The notes: generated by a model from the sequence alone, not told the origin. Shown: positions 1 to 11,510, counted from the first letter of the stretch. The stretch: 64,000 nt of DNA from Calliopum simillimum (GCA_951812925.1 OX638370.1:101756897-101820896), one strand, 5' to 3'. Translations and numbers: made by a program.

Positions 1-454
1 TATATGAAAACTTTGTACATTATAAAGAAAATGAAAAAAAAAAAACTAACTAAAACTAACTTTTTTATGCTGATAAAACCTGAAAAATTCTAAAAATTCT
101 TGCAAAGTTCTTTGAACGGGAAAAAAATAAATATTGTCAAATTATTCTCTAAGCTCAGAAGAAAGTAAGGAAAGGAACAAATAAACTATGCGTTTTAAAC
201 CCAGCCAAATATGGATACAACTTCGCAACGAAAATACAAAATTTTAAGGTTTCGCTATTTTTCTCAAAATTTTTTGGATTTTCTTTCTTAATTTATGAAG
301 CGTTTTTTAATATTTTTGATGATATTTCAGAACTTTTTACATTTTATAGTTTGGCAGTAAAATCAATTAATATTACTATGAAATACCTAACTATCAGAGC
401 TTTAAAAATGATAGAGTGGGTAGCAAGGGGAAGCTGCAGCGATATATGAGTATT
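1..454. other. AT-rich sequence without a recognised feature
   Basis: Long A and T runs and no open frame of useful length on either strand. I see no gene, TIR or tandem repeat here. Confidence 0.6.
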
Positions 455-712
455 GTATATGAAGCAATCCAAGACAAGTGTACCAGTTTAAAATTTTTTT
501 TCACCAAAATTTTTTTGCACTTAAAAATACTTTTTAATTTTTTTTTTAAATCCCCTTTAGATTTTTTTAAAAGTACCTTAAATTAAAGCATAATTTATAA
601 GCTTTAAAATGATGTTAGACTCAAGATGGGATTCGGACGCTAAATGGGAGTTTTTGGCTTTTGAACGCACGCGGGAGTCAAAAATCTTTTTTTACTCAGA
701 GGAAAGCACCAT
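455..712 (+). repeat. Dispersed repeat family F1, left-arm fragment
   Basis: This stretch repeats the left arm of the foldback at 3586-4810. It starts with a GAAGCA...CAAGTGTACC end, then has the CACTTAAAAATACTTTT segment, the AAGTACCTTAAATTAAAGCATAA segment and the CAAGATGGGATTCGGACGCTAAAT segment, and finishes at the GTAAAAAAAGAT-type word near 690-710. The part homologous to 3620-3790 is missing, so the copy carries an internal deletion. No coding capacity is evident. Other copies lie at 11611-12105 and 17130-17570. Confidence 0.75.
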
Positions 713-820
713 GTAAAATTTGGTCCATTCCAAAGAACATTAGATGCATCCCCAACCATTCTAAAAATCGAAAAGTACCTAGTTCTGAACATGAAAAAAA
801 TTTGAGTTTTAAATTTAATA

Positions 821-1719
821 GGGGAAGGTAACCGGTTGTGGGCCGGGTTTCGTTTTTTGCCCGTAACTTGCATTCAAGTATACATTTTTCGGACTCATGG
901 GCCCAATGGAAAGCTAGAGGCAGTAGGTAACCAAAAAGAAACAATTTTTCTATAATTTTTCAACAAAAATTTTTTTTTAACAAATTTTGTAAAGAGCTTG
1001 TTTTTGGACAAACAACATTTTATAACCGGTTGTGGACCACCCTGAAAAATCCACTTCAAATGCAAAATTATGAAAAAAAAAAACCAGTAAAGAAATATGT
1101 ATTATCAAAATTTATTTATCAATGAAGCCTCTAGTGGCGAAAAAACATCAAGAAAATGTGACCTTTTCAAATTATTAAGCATCCTCATCGGATTCGCAAT
1201 TTGGCTTTCGGCCGCGATTTGATGATTTTTTGGGTGAAGCGGCTTGCAAGGGGCCAAGTTCATCGAAAAGACAGCTAACAGAAGTCGATTTATTTATTTT
1301 ATGGTAACCCACAACCGATTACAAAAGGTGGCCCACAACCGGTAATGGCAGCCATCCCTTGAGTGACTGGCAAAATTCTCGTGGCGAAAAATTTTGAGCA
1401 AACTCGATATAAAATCGGAAAATTTAACGCAAATACTGCATAAAAATGCACAACACTCACCTCTTTGCAATATTTCACTTCGCTTTATCACACTCGCAAA
1501 ATCTTCAGAAATTACTTTATTGAAAATTTCTTCGTCAATTGTTTTTGTTTTGTTGTAGCTGCGGGTCAGATGCGTTATTTCACTTCAGTGTTTGCACTAA
1601 TGCTGTCTATTGTCAATGAACACATAACTTCATACTAAGATGTGTCATATTTTATAAACGTCAAAAAATACAAGAGGTGGCCCACAACCCGTGACGGCCC
1701 ACAGCCGGTTACCTTACCC
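821..1719. mobile_element. Non-autonomous TIR element (899 bp, TA target site)
   Basis: The ends are inverted repeats: GGGGAAGGTAACCGGTTGTG at the left and its near-complement (CAGCCGGTTACCTTACCC) at the right. Each is flanked by TA (819-820 and 1720-1721), as expected for Tc1/mariner-type insertion. The CCGGTTGTGG motif recurs inside at about 1024 (direct) and at about 1306 and 1335 (inverted), and near 1680. The interior has only short unsupported frames, so this is read as a MITE-like element. Its parent transposase is unknown. Confidence 0.65.
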
Positions 1720-1721
1720 TA

Positions 1722-3584
1722 TATTCTATTTTTTATATGGATTTTGAGGCGCTAAATGCGAATCTGCAATTTATTTCTTCATAAGTTCTGCAATTTTGGA
1801 GTTATTGGCTATTCAGTTTCATATCATAGTTTTCCATCTTGATTGGACAATATCTTCAAAACTACACTTACAGAGAAATAAATTGCAAATTCTAGTTAAG
1901 GGGCTCAAGGGCATGTCCAAATTATCACAAAAAATAAAATTAAGTGTCACTTCTGTCAGAAACATACGTTTTCCAGTGGCTTTTAAACTTTAGAAAACGG
2001 AACGATATACCGAAGAGATATATTATATATATATATTATAATATAATATATCGTTTTAAAAGTTACGTGATAAGAGCCTTATCTATTGGCAATTCTGTTA
2101 TGCCTACACGTTTGGCTAAGCACGAAACTTTTAGTTTATTTGATCTTTTTGTAGTTTCTGACAATATGCCAATGCTAGTTTTTGATCAAATTAGTTTTAT
2201 TTTGAATCATGACTTCATATTTTGTACGCTGGTTATAAATTTTTGTTTTTTTTCATTTCTCATTCCAATTTTAGGTCGGTCGGTATGTCTTGAATTGCTT
2301 TATGATGAAGACATTCGAACGAATTGGAATGAATGCTGGTAACTTTGCCCTACTGATGAGTACTTAGAATCTCGTAGTGGTAAGATTAATAATTTTTTTC
2401 ATCCATGTTGCTATCGGAACGATTTCGATTAAGAAAAACTCTTTTCACTGGTTAACTCCACGAGTCAAGTCTCAAATTAATAGTAGAAATAAATTATGTG
2501 CTAATTGGACAATCAAAGAAGAACATTTCTGCTCGAAGCGCAATGCTGAAACTGTGGAATTATATTCGACATTAAGGTGTTCAGACAAATGATCAGTATG
2601 ACTGACACTGGTTTATTGAATGAGTTTTTTATTGGAAACAATTCTTCTTATCCCATAATTAACCAACCAATGTTCAGCGACCCTAAAATACTTAGTAAAA
2701 AAAAGTTACCGAAATCAAATTCAGGCTTTTGTGTTGCAATGGGATGAATCAGGCATATCATATAGCTCCTATACAAGAAGTAAAAAGCACTTAGTTAATT
2801 TTTTCTAGTCTTGAGTTATTTGGTATATCTGGTCTGTTAAACCCATTTTGTCCATATCTCGATTTCAATACAAAAAAACAAAATTTGATTTTTTGAACAT
2901 CAAATATCTCAAAACTGACTAAGTACTTTTCACCATAATGAACAATTAATTAAAAAAGGCATAAGATTATCAGCACAAATTTAACTTTTTATTATAAACA
3001 ATAATCCCCTACTTCAAACTGCCATACTATTAAAATCAATAAATAATTTTTATTTCCACAAAAACTCCTACAATCCAAACAAATTGATAAACCACATGTG
3101 GGCAAACTAAAGAAGAAAAAATATTTGAATATGCAGAAAAAATATAAATTGTGAAATAATTTTCTTTATGAGCTAATTTATTTTTATTTTGAAATGGCAA
3201 ATTAACCAAATCTACTTACGCTAAAATGTAAACATTGAAAGAATTTCATAAAAAAAAAAAAAATTATTTATCCACTTTAACAAAATAATTTTATAAATTT
3301 TTTGTTTAAAGCACAACCATTTGATAAATTAATTGAAAAAAAAAAAAACAAAAAAAATTAATGTTTCAATGGTTATTCATCGGAATTTTAAAAATATTAC
3401 AATTTTATTATTGAAAAAATATAAATATCTATAAAGCCACGATCAATTGAAATTTTTTTATAGCTTATGTTCTTAAAGAGCTTATCGCAGATGAGAAAAA
3501 ATAATATTATGGTTTCACGATGAAATATTTCATTAATTTCTGGGAATTTGATGCCAAGTCATAAGCAGTTTTGCACCCACATTT
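1722..3584. other. AT-rich stretch, no supported gene
   Basis: An AT dinucleotide run lies at about 2022-2052. Frames of 132 residues (1944-2342) and 71 residues (2377-2592) show no recognisable domain, biased codon use or splice context, so they are not called. The rest is homopolymer-rich. Confidence 0.5.
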
Positions 3585-3585
3585 G

Positions 3586-4810
3586 TATATGAAGCACTCC
3601 ACGCCAAGTGTACCAAAAAAAAAAAATTTTTTTCTCCGATTTCGCTCAAATTTGGCAATATGGTAGATCCGGTGTGCAAGAACAATAATCCAGGACGATT
3701 TGGTCCTAGTACCATTTGTCGTTAAAATAGAGGGCGTTGAAGTTGGCGATATTAGTCATTTTCATGAAAAGGGTGTTTTTTTATAGATTACACTTAAGTT
3801 TATAAATTGATAAATCTAAGTTACTGGTCTCATTTATTTTGAAGCGTTCTTTTTATAAAAAAATATTTCTTGGTGAAAAAAATTTTTTCCACCAACATTT
3901 TTTACACTTAAAAATACTTTTGATTTTTTTTTAAAAAAAGTCCCCTTAGATTTTTTTTAAAAGTACCTTAAATTAAAGCATAGCTTTAAGCTTTAAAATG
4001 ATGTATGGCTCAAGATGGGATTCGGACGCTAAATAAGATTTTTTGGCTTTTGGACGCCAGTGGCAGGCAAAAATCTTTTTTTACTCGAGAGGAAAACATC
4101 TTACGTAAAAAGTGTATATAGCAAAAAATGCTTAAAATCGTCCAAGCAATACAAGTGATTTTTTTGGAATTTTTTGAAAAGCTAAAAAAATAATTTTTTT
4201 CCTTTCAATATTTTTGCAAAAATTTTTCATAAAAAAAATTTTTTCAAAAATTATTCAAAAAAAAAAAGTTTTAAAAAATTTCACAAAAAATTCACACGTA
4301 TTTCTTAGACGATTCTAAGCATTTTTTGTTTAGTACACTTTTTACGTAAGATGTTTTCCTCTCGAGTAAAAAAAGATTTTTGCCTTCCGCGGGCGTTCAA
4401 AAGCCAAAAACTCCCATTTAGCGTTTGAATCCCATCTTGAGTCACACATCATTTTAAAGCTTATAAATTATGCTTTAATTTAAGGTACTTTGAAAAAAAT
4501 TTAAGGGGGCTTTCTTCAAAAAAAATTCAAAAGTATTTTAAGTGTAAAAAATTTTGGTGAAAAAAAATTTGTTTCACCAAGAAATATTTTGGGACCAGTA
4601 ACTTAGATTTATCAGTTTACAAACTTTAGTGCAAGCTATAAATTTTTGAAAAAACACCCTTCTCATGAAAATGACTTAGAACGCCAACTTCAACACCCTG
4701 TATTTTAACGAGAAATGGTACTAGGATCAAATCCTCCTGAATTGTTGTTTTTGCACACCGGATCTACCATATTGCCGAATATGAGCGAAATCGGAGAAAA
4801 AAAAATTTCA
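3586..4810. mobile_element. Foldback element, family F1
   Basis: The two halves are reverse complements around a centre near 4215. The left arm (about 3607-4125) and right arm (about 4320-4808) share, in mirror order, the GATCCGGTGTGCAAGAACAA-type segment, the GTTGAAGTTGGCG segment, the TCATTTTCATGAAAAGGGTG segment and a GAGAGGAAAACATCTTACGT segment next to the loop. The left arm also keeps an outer end (GAAGCACTCCACGCCAAGTG) that the right arm has lost. The pseudo-ORFs at 3533-3715 and 4715-4936 are simply the mirrored arms read in the same sense. No transposase is present. Confidence 0.8.
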
Positions 4811-5370
4811 ACGTCCTATAGTCCTTTTATATTAGAAGCGATAGTAGAAGACCTTCATTGCTGCTTTTTTTGTGGAAGAATTCGTGTCTGTTCTTCATGC
4901 CCAATGACATCATACTTATATCAAAATAAGAAATAAAGAAGGGAAAGCAGCATGCCTGCTTCTGTCCTTTCATATGGGAAGCGATCGGAAAAGGCAACAT
5001 TGCTTAATTTTTTGTAGATTTTTTCAGACTTTATAATTCTCAATATATTTAATGAAAGTAGAGAATGAAGTTAGTTTATTGACTGTTTTTTTTTTTGCTT
5101 GTATAGTACTAATGAAAGTACCAACGCGCTTTTTTTTTAAATTGAAGTATGATAATTTTATATTGAACTAATTAAACAGTCATTTTTGCAATTTTTCAAC
5201 AACCGACGAAAGCAAGTGTTTACATGGAAATTGATTACATATGTTTCGGCTACTTCCACATACATATTTATATATTTTCATATATAAACATGTATATAGC
5301 CTCATCAGATCAGTTAAATCTTGCTAGAAACCGTACCCGGAGTCACGGGTTATCATACTTCAAAGTAGAG
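4811..5370. other. No recognised feature
   Basis: AT-rich, with a CATATACATATTTATATATT-like segment near 5260-5295. Nothing else is supported. Confidence 0.5.
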
Positions 5371-5377
5371 TAAGTTA

Positions 5378-5780
5378 GGGTAATGTGGACTATGCGGGTA
5401 ATGTGGTGCACCCTTTTATTTTCCATATTAAATACAATAACAATTCTGGTTATTTGTGCACATTAAAACTCGATAAACATATTTTTTACGCACTTCGGCT
5501 TTTCTGTTATGCTCCTTACAAGTGTGCCATTTCTTACATATGCTGTGAGGTCAAGTTGTCAAATAACTCTAATGCATTTGTGAAACTATTATTCAACGAA
5601 AAAATGCATAAGCAAGTTTGATTTTACATTTCTTTTATATATGCAATGATTATTTCAAAAAAGTGATGTATTTGGGTAATGTGGACTACCCCATATTATA
5701 TACCGTATATAAGCTCTGATTACTATTACACCTTAAAAAGCTAATTAGATGTGTAGGACACCCAAGTTTGAGTAATGTGG
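5378..5780 (+). repeat. Dispersed GGGTAATGTGGACT motif cluster
   Basis: The word GGGTAATGTGG occurs at 5378 and 5396 and again at 5674. A variant (GAGTAATGTGGAGTACT) lies at 5770. All four are in the same orientation and separated by ordinary AT-rich sequence. This looks like a degenerate short repeat or the end of a mobile element. No coding role is seen. Confidence 0.5.
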
Positions 5781-5924
5781 AGTACTATTTTACGTATAAT
5801 TCGGTAACCCTTATTACTTCTTCACTTGTTAGTAAGAATTTGGTTTATCTTAATAAAAAATATTTTTAATAAGCCTATACAGCTATTTTATAGCAAATAA
5901 CACGAGCAGTAGCATATAACAAAC

Positions 5925-6112
5925 TTTCGTCCCCCTTTTTAGCCCTTATAAGGATGGTTTTAGGGATTGAAACTATCCTATATCCTTCCTAGAGTCTCCC
6001 ATTATCTCCGTACAAAATTTCATCCACATTGGTTGACCGGTTTAGGCGTGAAAAGGTAACGTACAGACAGACAGACAGAGTTACTTTCGAATTTATAATA
6101 TAAGTATAGATA
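5925..6112 (+). mobile_element. LINE/SINE-like 3' tail remnant (RTE-type end)
   Basis: A conserved-looking segment (CAAAATTTCATCCACATTGG, then GGTTTAGGCGTGAAAAGGTAAC) is followed by (ACAG)n and then the terminus ACTTTCGAATTTATAATATA. That terminal word resembles the 3' end shared by many insect RTE LINEs and their SINE partners. The 5' part is missing and there is no coding sequence. Family assignment rests on recall of that terminal motif, not on a search. Confidence 0.5.
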
Positions 6113-7160
6113 TAGATGATTTTCATATAATGCGCGCTTAGGGGAAAAGAATATTGAGTTGGCTGAGGTGACAGGGTGAACAGTGTCAAATTGTTGTTTT
6201 GATATATATTTTTTTGTTAATATTTAATCACCAGTAAAAATAAGAAAAAAATTTATGGAATTTCGGAATTTTTATTGTTCACTGTTTATTCAAACGATAG
6301 CCATGAATCATCATGCGTAAATTCCACGTTTCACTTCAGCCCCCATACTTGCAAATTAGTAAAATACATCTACTTCATACATTTTATTCTATCTATAAAT
6401 ATAACTAAATACTTAATTTTTGTTTATGAAAATCGAACAAATTAGAGATAATTGCTTCCATTGTTTCCCAAAAGCTTACGTAAATTTAATAAACTGCATT
6501 TTTTTCTTTGTTATCCAATGGATAGTATTAAAAACAAATAGAATTTTTGGGTAAAAAAAATGCTTACCAAACAAAAGAACATTTTATTCGATTTTACTAC
6601 GCCAACACACCATCTTTAAGCGATTACACAGGTTAACAAAGAGTTTATTTTGTTTTATTCATACATGTGTATTTCAGTATATGGCTCAAAATCACCAAGA
6701 TGGCACATCTTAAGATTGATTTTATGACGAAATAAACATCATGCAATTATCATAGCAAGTAGCTTATATTGTCGATTAATTTGTGTTTTATTTACCCTCA
6801 AATGGATCGAGCACAAGATTCATTACTTTCTGTGTTATATTGCTTTTAATCAGAACATTGCACTAAAAATAGTCAGTTCTTGAACAATTTTGAAAACTTC
6901 ATGAAAGGTCCAAAAAATATTCAATTATGTTTATTTTTTGCTTAATTTTATGGCAAAGATTATAGTTGTCAACAATAAAATAAAAAAGGAAACAAAATTA
7001 TGTAAACAAATTGCTTCCGAAGCATGATAATCTCAAAAAAATTTTTATTTTTTTTTTTGGTTCAAAAATTTAGGATATAAAATTATATTAATGTCTTTAA
7101 TATTGAAATTTTTTGTACATGTATCCCAGTCGGAAATCGGTCCACTCCAAAACTATGCAC
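6113..7160. other. AT-rich stretch, nothing recognised
   Basis: No gene, TIR pair or tandem repeat is visible between the LINE/SINE tail and the ACTAGT repeat field. Confidence 0.5.
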
Positions 7161-7550
7161 AAACTAGTTTTAACCGAAGCAAAACTAGTTCGCAAGTAAC
7201 TCGTTTCCCATACGATGAACTATCGATTTTTACATGGGTCTGTCATTGGAGCAAGTCAATTGTCCCGCTCTGCATTCGGGGTAACTAATTACAAACTAAT
7301 CTTTTGTGTCAATTGTCCTGCGACACATTACATGCAACTAGTTACTAATTAATCCAAACAAATTAGTTTGTGTCAAATGTCTTGTGAGACATTCACTTCG
7401 ACTAGTTTCAAACCAGTTACTGGAAGTAAAGTTGTGTCAATTGCCACGCAATGCGTTTGTTTGGATTAGTTTCAAATCAATTCTTGAAAATTAGTTTTTG
7501 TCAATAGTCGAGCTAAATTACCTTAGGACTAGTTTTGGGCTAATAAGACT
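7160..7550. repeat. Degenerate ACTAGT / TGTGTCAATTGTC repeat field, left block
   Basis: Roughly 85-90 bp degenerate units contain AACTAGTTnC, CAAACTAGT or AATTAGTTTGTGTCAA and a following CGACACATT-like word. ACTAGT occurs at about 7164, 7184, 7339, 7402 and 7529. A related block lies at 9690-9950, on the far side of the mariner insertion, so both may be subterminal repeat blocks of one old element. Confidence 0.55.
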
Positions 7551-7606
7551 GGTAAACAAAAGGGTCAGTAGTTTAGGCATACTTTCCTAATGAATTTGCT
7601 ATCCTT

Positions 7607-7684
7607 AACAAAACTGTACGTATGTATGTATGTATGTATTCTCCTTTAACTCCTAGGAGGAGCATAGGGCCAAACAAAACTGTA
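7607..7684 (-). mobile_element. Minimal RTE-like LINE 3' stub with target-site duplication
   Basis: Read on the minus strand this is GGCCCTATGCTCCTCCTAGG followed by AGTTAAAGGAGAATAC and an (ATAC)n tail. The word AACAAAACTGTA flanks it on both sides (7607-7618 and 7673-7684), which is a 12 bp target-site duplication. The inserted part is only about 50 nt. The same 50-nt unit, cut at the same point, recurs at 11993-12042 and in diverged form at 46511-46569. The sequence matches the extreme C-terminal and tail region of the LINE relic at 32936-33150. Confidence 0.65.
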
Positions 7685-8977
7685 CGTAGGCTGCTCGATA
7701 TATTTCTGGCCTAGGCAACACTAAGTGTTACCAGGTGCAATCTGACATTTCTATTGGAAAGTTTGACATTTTTTAGCATAAACGTACTCAAAACGTTTTG
7801 ACGTACGACCATCATTTGTGTTGCTTATAATGACTTGAAAAAATCAATTTGGCCAAAAAATGGAATTAACTCGTGAACATTTTCGTACGATAATTTTTCA
7901 CAACTTTCGACGTGGATTAACACGACAAGAGTGCATCGATAAACTTAAATCTTTGTATGGCAATGAAGCATCATCCTATAGCACTGTGAAAAACTGGTTT
8001 AGTGAATTCAATCGTGGTCGACGCTCGCTCAAAGACGAATTCCGTGAAGGTCGTCCAAAAACGGCCGTTGTCCCAGAGAGCATTGATGCCGTGCGTGAAC
8101 TGATAATGCAAGATCGTCATGTGACATACCGTGAGATAGAAGCATCCTTGGGCATTAGTTCCACTCCAACACATTCGATATTGCATGAACACCTGCCCGT
8201 AAAAAAGGTTTGATCTCGTTGGATCCCGCACAATTTGACAATCGCTCAAAAAAAGGCTCGTGTCGATTGGTGCAAAGAATGTTGAAAAAATACGATCGCG
8301 GTGCTGCAAAAGACGTTTATAAGATCGTCACAGCTGACGAATCATAGATCTATGCATATGAGCCCGAAACAAACCAGCAATCAACCGTGTGGGTCTTCGA
8401 AGACGAGCCAAATCCAACGAAAGTTGTTCGTGGAAGAAGCACTTCGAAGCAAATGGTCGCCTGTTTCTTCGGCAAAACTGGTCATGTGGTAACTGTTCCG
8501 CTTGAGCAACGTAGGACGGTCAATTCTGAGTGGTACACCACAATTTGTTTGCCTGAAATCTTCGGAGAAATTCGAAAAACGAACAAGAGAAGACGAATCA
8601 TTGTTCACCATGACAATGCGAGCTCTCACACATCGGCTCAAAGCAGCGCCTTTTTGACCGGTCAAAACGTCGAATTGATGGGTCATCCGCCGTACAGCCC
8701 TAACTTGGCACCCAATGACTTCTTTTTATTCCAGTACATCAAGAAAAAGATACGTGGTCAATGATTTTCGTCGCCAGAAGATGCTGTTGAAGCGTTCAAA
8801 AACCATGTTTTAGAGGTGTCTCAATCGGAGTGGAAAAAGTGCTTCGACAATTGGTTTGAGCGCATGCAAAAGTGTATAAATCATGCTGGAGAATACTTTG
8901 AAAATCAATAAAACCATTTTTGATGATAAATATTCGCATTTTCATTATTAGGCCAGAAATATATCGAGCAGCCCACG
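7685..8977 (+). mobile_element. mariner transposon (mellifera-type), complete but inactive
   Basis: The element is 1293 bp, the usual size for mariner. Its ends are inverted repeats: CGTAGGCTGCTCGATATATT continuing to TTCTGGCCT at the left, with the complement at the right differing at one base. Each is bounded by TA (7683-7684 and 8978-8979). One transposase gene fills the interior. Related sequences are the split minus-strand relic at 34185-40869 and the rearranged copy at 51586-52194. It landed in or beside the target duplication of the LINE stub just upstream, so it is younger than that stub. Confidence 0.9.
7860..8911 (+). pseudogene. mariner transposase (DD34D), broken
   Basis: The product would be a roughly 350-residue cut-and-paste transposase. 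The N-terminal half shows the bipartite helix-turn-helix region (starting MELTREHF, with YSTVKNWFSEFNRGRRS and a second HTH near HVTYREIEASLGIS). The catalytic half shows the first Asp in TADES, the second in HHDNASSHTS and the third in APNDFF. There are 34 residues between the last two, as in mariner. The signature YSPDLAPND reads YSPNLAPND here. The gene is interrupted by stops at 8211-8213, 8345-8347 and 8762-8764 and by a frameshift near 8280, so no active enzyme can be made. The last stop, at 8909, coincides with the usual C-terminus, and AATAAA overlaps it. The start was chosen because MELTREHF is also the start of the copy at 51645. Confidence 0.9.
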
Positions 8978-8979
8978 TA

Positions 8980-9680
8980 TTTCATTAGTTCAATATAAAA
9001 CTATCAAAACTGTATTTTAGTTTAGTGCTGGTAAGTGCGAAAATCGGGGTTTTCGAATATGTGTAAAATTGTTTCACTTCAACAGACTAAACTCTAGCAC
9101 ATTTTTCCTTATACCATCAGAAAGTAGTTTTAACTTTTTCTTTTAAGTTCACCATTTTGAAGCTATAAATGGGATGCTTTTTTCTAGAAATTGCCTACTG
9201 ATTTAAACAGTACTAAAAACATAGCAATATTAGTACAAAAGCCAATGTCTCGAAAAAGAAGCGAACTATTGAAAGGTTCATGGTGTGAAATTTTGAGAGA
9301 AAAGTTACTTTTTTCTTGCTGGTAAAAGCAAAAATGAGCAAAAGAGTTTCCGATAGCTATGAGACAACTTCAAATTCAGTAAAAACACAGTTTTTCGCAA
9401 TTTGCCACATGAATAAAATCATGATAAAAAATTAAGTTTAAAAGACGTGCGTTACAGTTTTAACCAGTTAATTTACTTACAAAAATAAAACCTTTGCAGT
9501 CAAAATAGATGATTTGACCAAAAATTAATATATAACATCTTAAGGTAAATTAAAGCTTAGAAACTTTCCTCCAAAAGTTGAATTAAAATCTCCAAGTTAG
9601 TTTTTCGATTAATAAAATCATAAACCAACAAATTCAGAGGTTACATATCATTATTCTTATGATAAACAAAGTTGAAGAGT
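8980..9680. other. AT-rich stretch, nothing recognised
   Basis: No gene or repeat is supported. It lies between the mariner and the right block of ACTAGT-type repeats. Confidence 0.5.
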
Positions 9681-9689
9681 GAGTCTCTC

Positions 9690-9950
9690 TGCATTCGCTT
9701 GGAATAGTTGCGAGTCAAATCGAAAACCCAAAGAATATCAAGTATTCCTTTGCGCATTCGCTTGGAGTAGTTGCGAATGTCAACTGCTGCATTCGCTTAG
9801 AGTAGTTGCGAGTCAGTCCCTTAAACTAGTTTGGGATGAGAACTAGTTCTCTCAACAATTTCGCTTGGAGTAGTTGCAAGTGCATCCATTGCGGTTAGTT
9901 GAATAATAGGATTAGTTTGCAACTAGTTTGGAACCAGAACTATATAACAT
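9690..9950. repeat. GCATTCGCTTGGAGTAGTTG repeat block (right block)
   Basis: The motif GCATTCGCTTGGAGTAGTTG and close variants occur four times (about 9691, 9753, 9789 and 9861) in one orientation, followed by three ACTAGT words (9835-9925). The ACTAGT words tie this block to the one at 7160-7550. Excluding the mariner, the two blocks are about 850 bp apart. Confidence 0.6.
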
Positions 9951-9964
9951 GTTTGGTATATGGA

Positions 9965-10847
9965 CTTGAAATTTTTCAATTTTTGAGATGCTTTTGAGCA
10001 AAGAAGCACAGAGTTAGTTATATAAAAACTGTACACCATCATTCCGGGATCGTCACCTTCATCATATCTGCGAACGTTCCCGAAATGACATTTTCAAATA
10101 AACGCGTGCCTTATTCTCATTGTTGTAATTTGAGTCGCGGTTCGATATGGTAAAAGGCTAAAACTTTCTCAAATGAGTCAACAACATAAGAAACGTAAAA
10201 ATGGCTTTAAAAAAATAATGTTTTGTAGCAACTAGTAAAGATTTTGTGGACATTTTTTTTTTTTTACATTTTTCATTTATTATTGAAAATCCATTCTTCA
10301 AATCTATATATCAATACCTTAGAGCGCGCGCTATAGTCTTATCTCCACTTTTTGCGATTTTGAGATTTTTGCACTTATGGTATCATTGTGGGCTGCTTTA
10401 CCGTGTGGAAAACTCCTATATCAAAACTGTAATTTTTTGAAGAGCGCTACTGCCCTATCTCCACTGAATATTCAAATTAGTCAAATTTAAAAAAAAATTT
10501 TTTCGTTTTTTTGTGTTTTCTTCACGTTTTATGACTTTTTACGACATTTTTTGGATCAAATTTTGTTACACTCATGGGGGGACCCTTGTATATCGAAACC
10601 AAAAATTAAAATAAAAAACAATTTCGTTTTTTTCGTGTTTTATACGCGTTTCATGACTTTTGACGACATTTTATTGGAAAAATTTCATAAAATTTACTAA
10701 ATGTGTCATTTATTTTAACAATTCTATTTAAGGGCAAAAGTAATGACATACTATAAATTGGCTGGGATTTCGTTAGAAATTATTGAAATTGGTTAAGAAC
10801 ATTAAACTATGTTAAAATATACTTATTATGCGTACAATTATTGCATG
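9965..10847. repeat. AT-rich stretch with a local direct duplication and an inverted-repeat partner
   Basis: About 10490-10565 and 10618-10680 are diverged direct copies sharing TTTCGTTTTTTTnGTGTTTT, a CACGTTTTATGACTTTT-like word and ACGACATTTT. The segment TCAATACCTTAGAGCG...CTATAGTCTTATCTCC at 10311-10348 is inverted at 11569-11605, so it flanks the MITE at 10850-11510 on both sides. No gene is seen. Confidence 0.5.
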
Positions 10848-10849
10848 TA

Positions 10850-11510
10850 CACGGTTATAAATATGGCTTTAAATTTCCAACTTTTTACGGAATTTTAGGG
10901 TTGAAAATTTAATTTGTTATGAAAATCAACTTTTTTAGTTCATTTTTTAAACTTTTTAGAGTTGACACCCTTTTGTTGATACAAAATTTTGAGAAGAACA
11001 AGCAAATTCTTTAATACTTCAACTTATTTGTTGATTTTTTCAACTTTGCGCAATTGATTCCATGAAATTTTTGCTGTAATTTCATGTCACTGTGATTCGC
11101 AACCAGTCTATGCTTAAGAGTAAATACATATAGTATGCTTGAAAGTTGTTCACAATATTGACAAATGTGTCAATGAGGCGACCTTTGGTTGGTTAGGAGC
11201 CATACAAATTTATGTATTTAATTTTTATATGCGTGACTGGTTCGAAAATTACGGTCTTTCATCGGTTTCGATAAAAAAATTCTTGGCTCATTAAGTACAT
11301 TTTTTCATCCTATAGGGTTGACAGTTTTTAACTTTTTTAGTACAAATTTGGAACCTTTTAGTTGAACTCTTTCAACTTTTTAAGTAAAGAAAATCAACCC
11401 ACAGAGTTGACACAAATTTCAACTCTTAAGTTGAAAAAGTTAACCGAATTAATTTGGATAAATATACCAACTTTTTAAGTTGAAAAATTAAACCGAAATT
11501 TATTACCGTG
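10850..11510. mobile_element. MITE (661 bp) rich in AACTTTTTAAGTTGA palindromes
   Basis: The ends are imperfect inverted repeats (CACGGTTATAAATATGG at the left, complement of CACGGTAATAAATTTCGG at the right; 17 of 21 positions match), each next to TA. The interior contains at least six variants of CAACTTTTTAAGTTGAAAAA and the shorter GTTGACA, in both orientations. There is no open frame with a transposase domain. It is likely mobilised in trans by a TA-targeting transposase. Confidence 0.6.

Noticed and set aside
1944..2592. Frames of 132 and 71 residues
   Set aside because: No domain, no repeat of codon bias and no splice context. AT-rich sequence gives such frames by chance.
3533..4936. 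Recurring protein-like string around HTGSTILPN in several frames
   Set aside because: It is the translation of the F1 repeat arms, appearing on both strands of the foldback with different flanks. No full-length gene is behind it.
6060..6080. (ACAG)n as a stand-alone microsatellite
   Set aside because: It sits inside the conserved tail of a LINE/SINE-like end, so it is part of that element.
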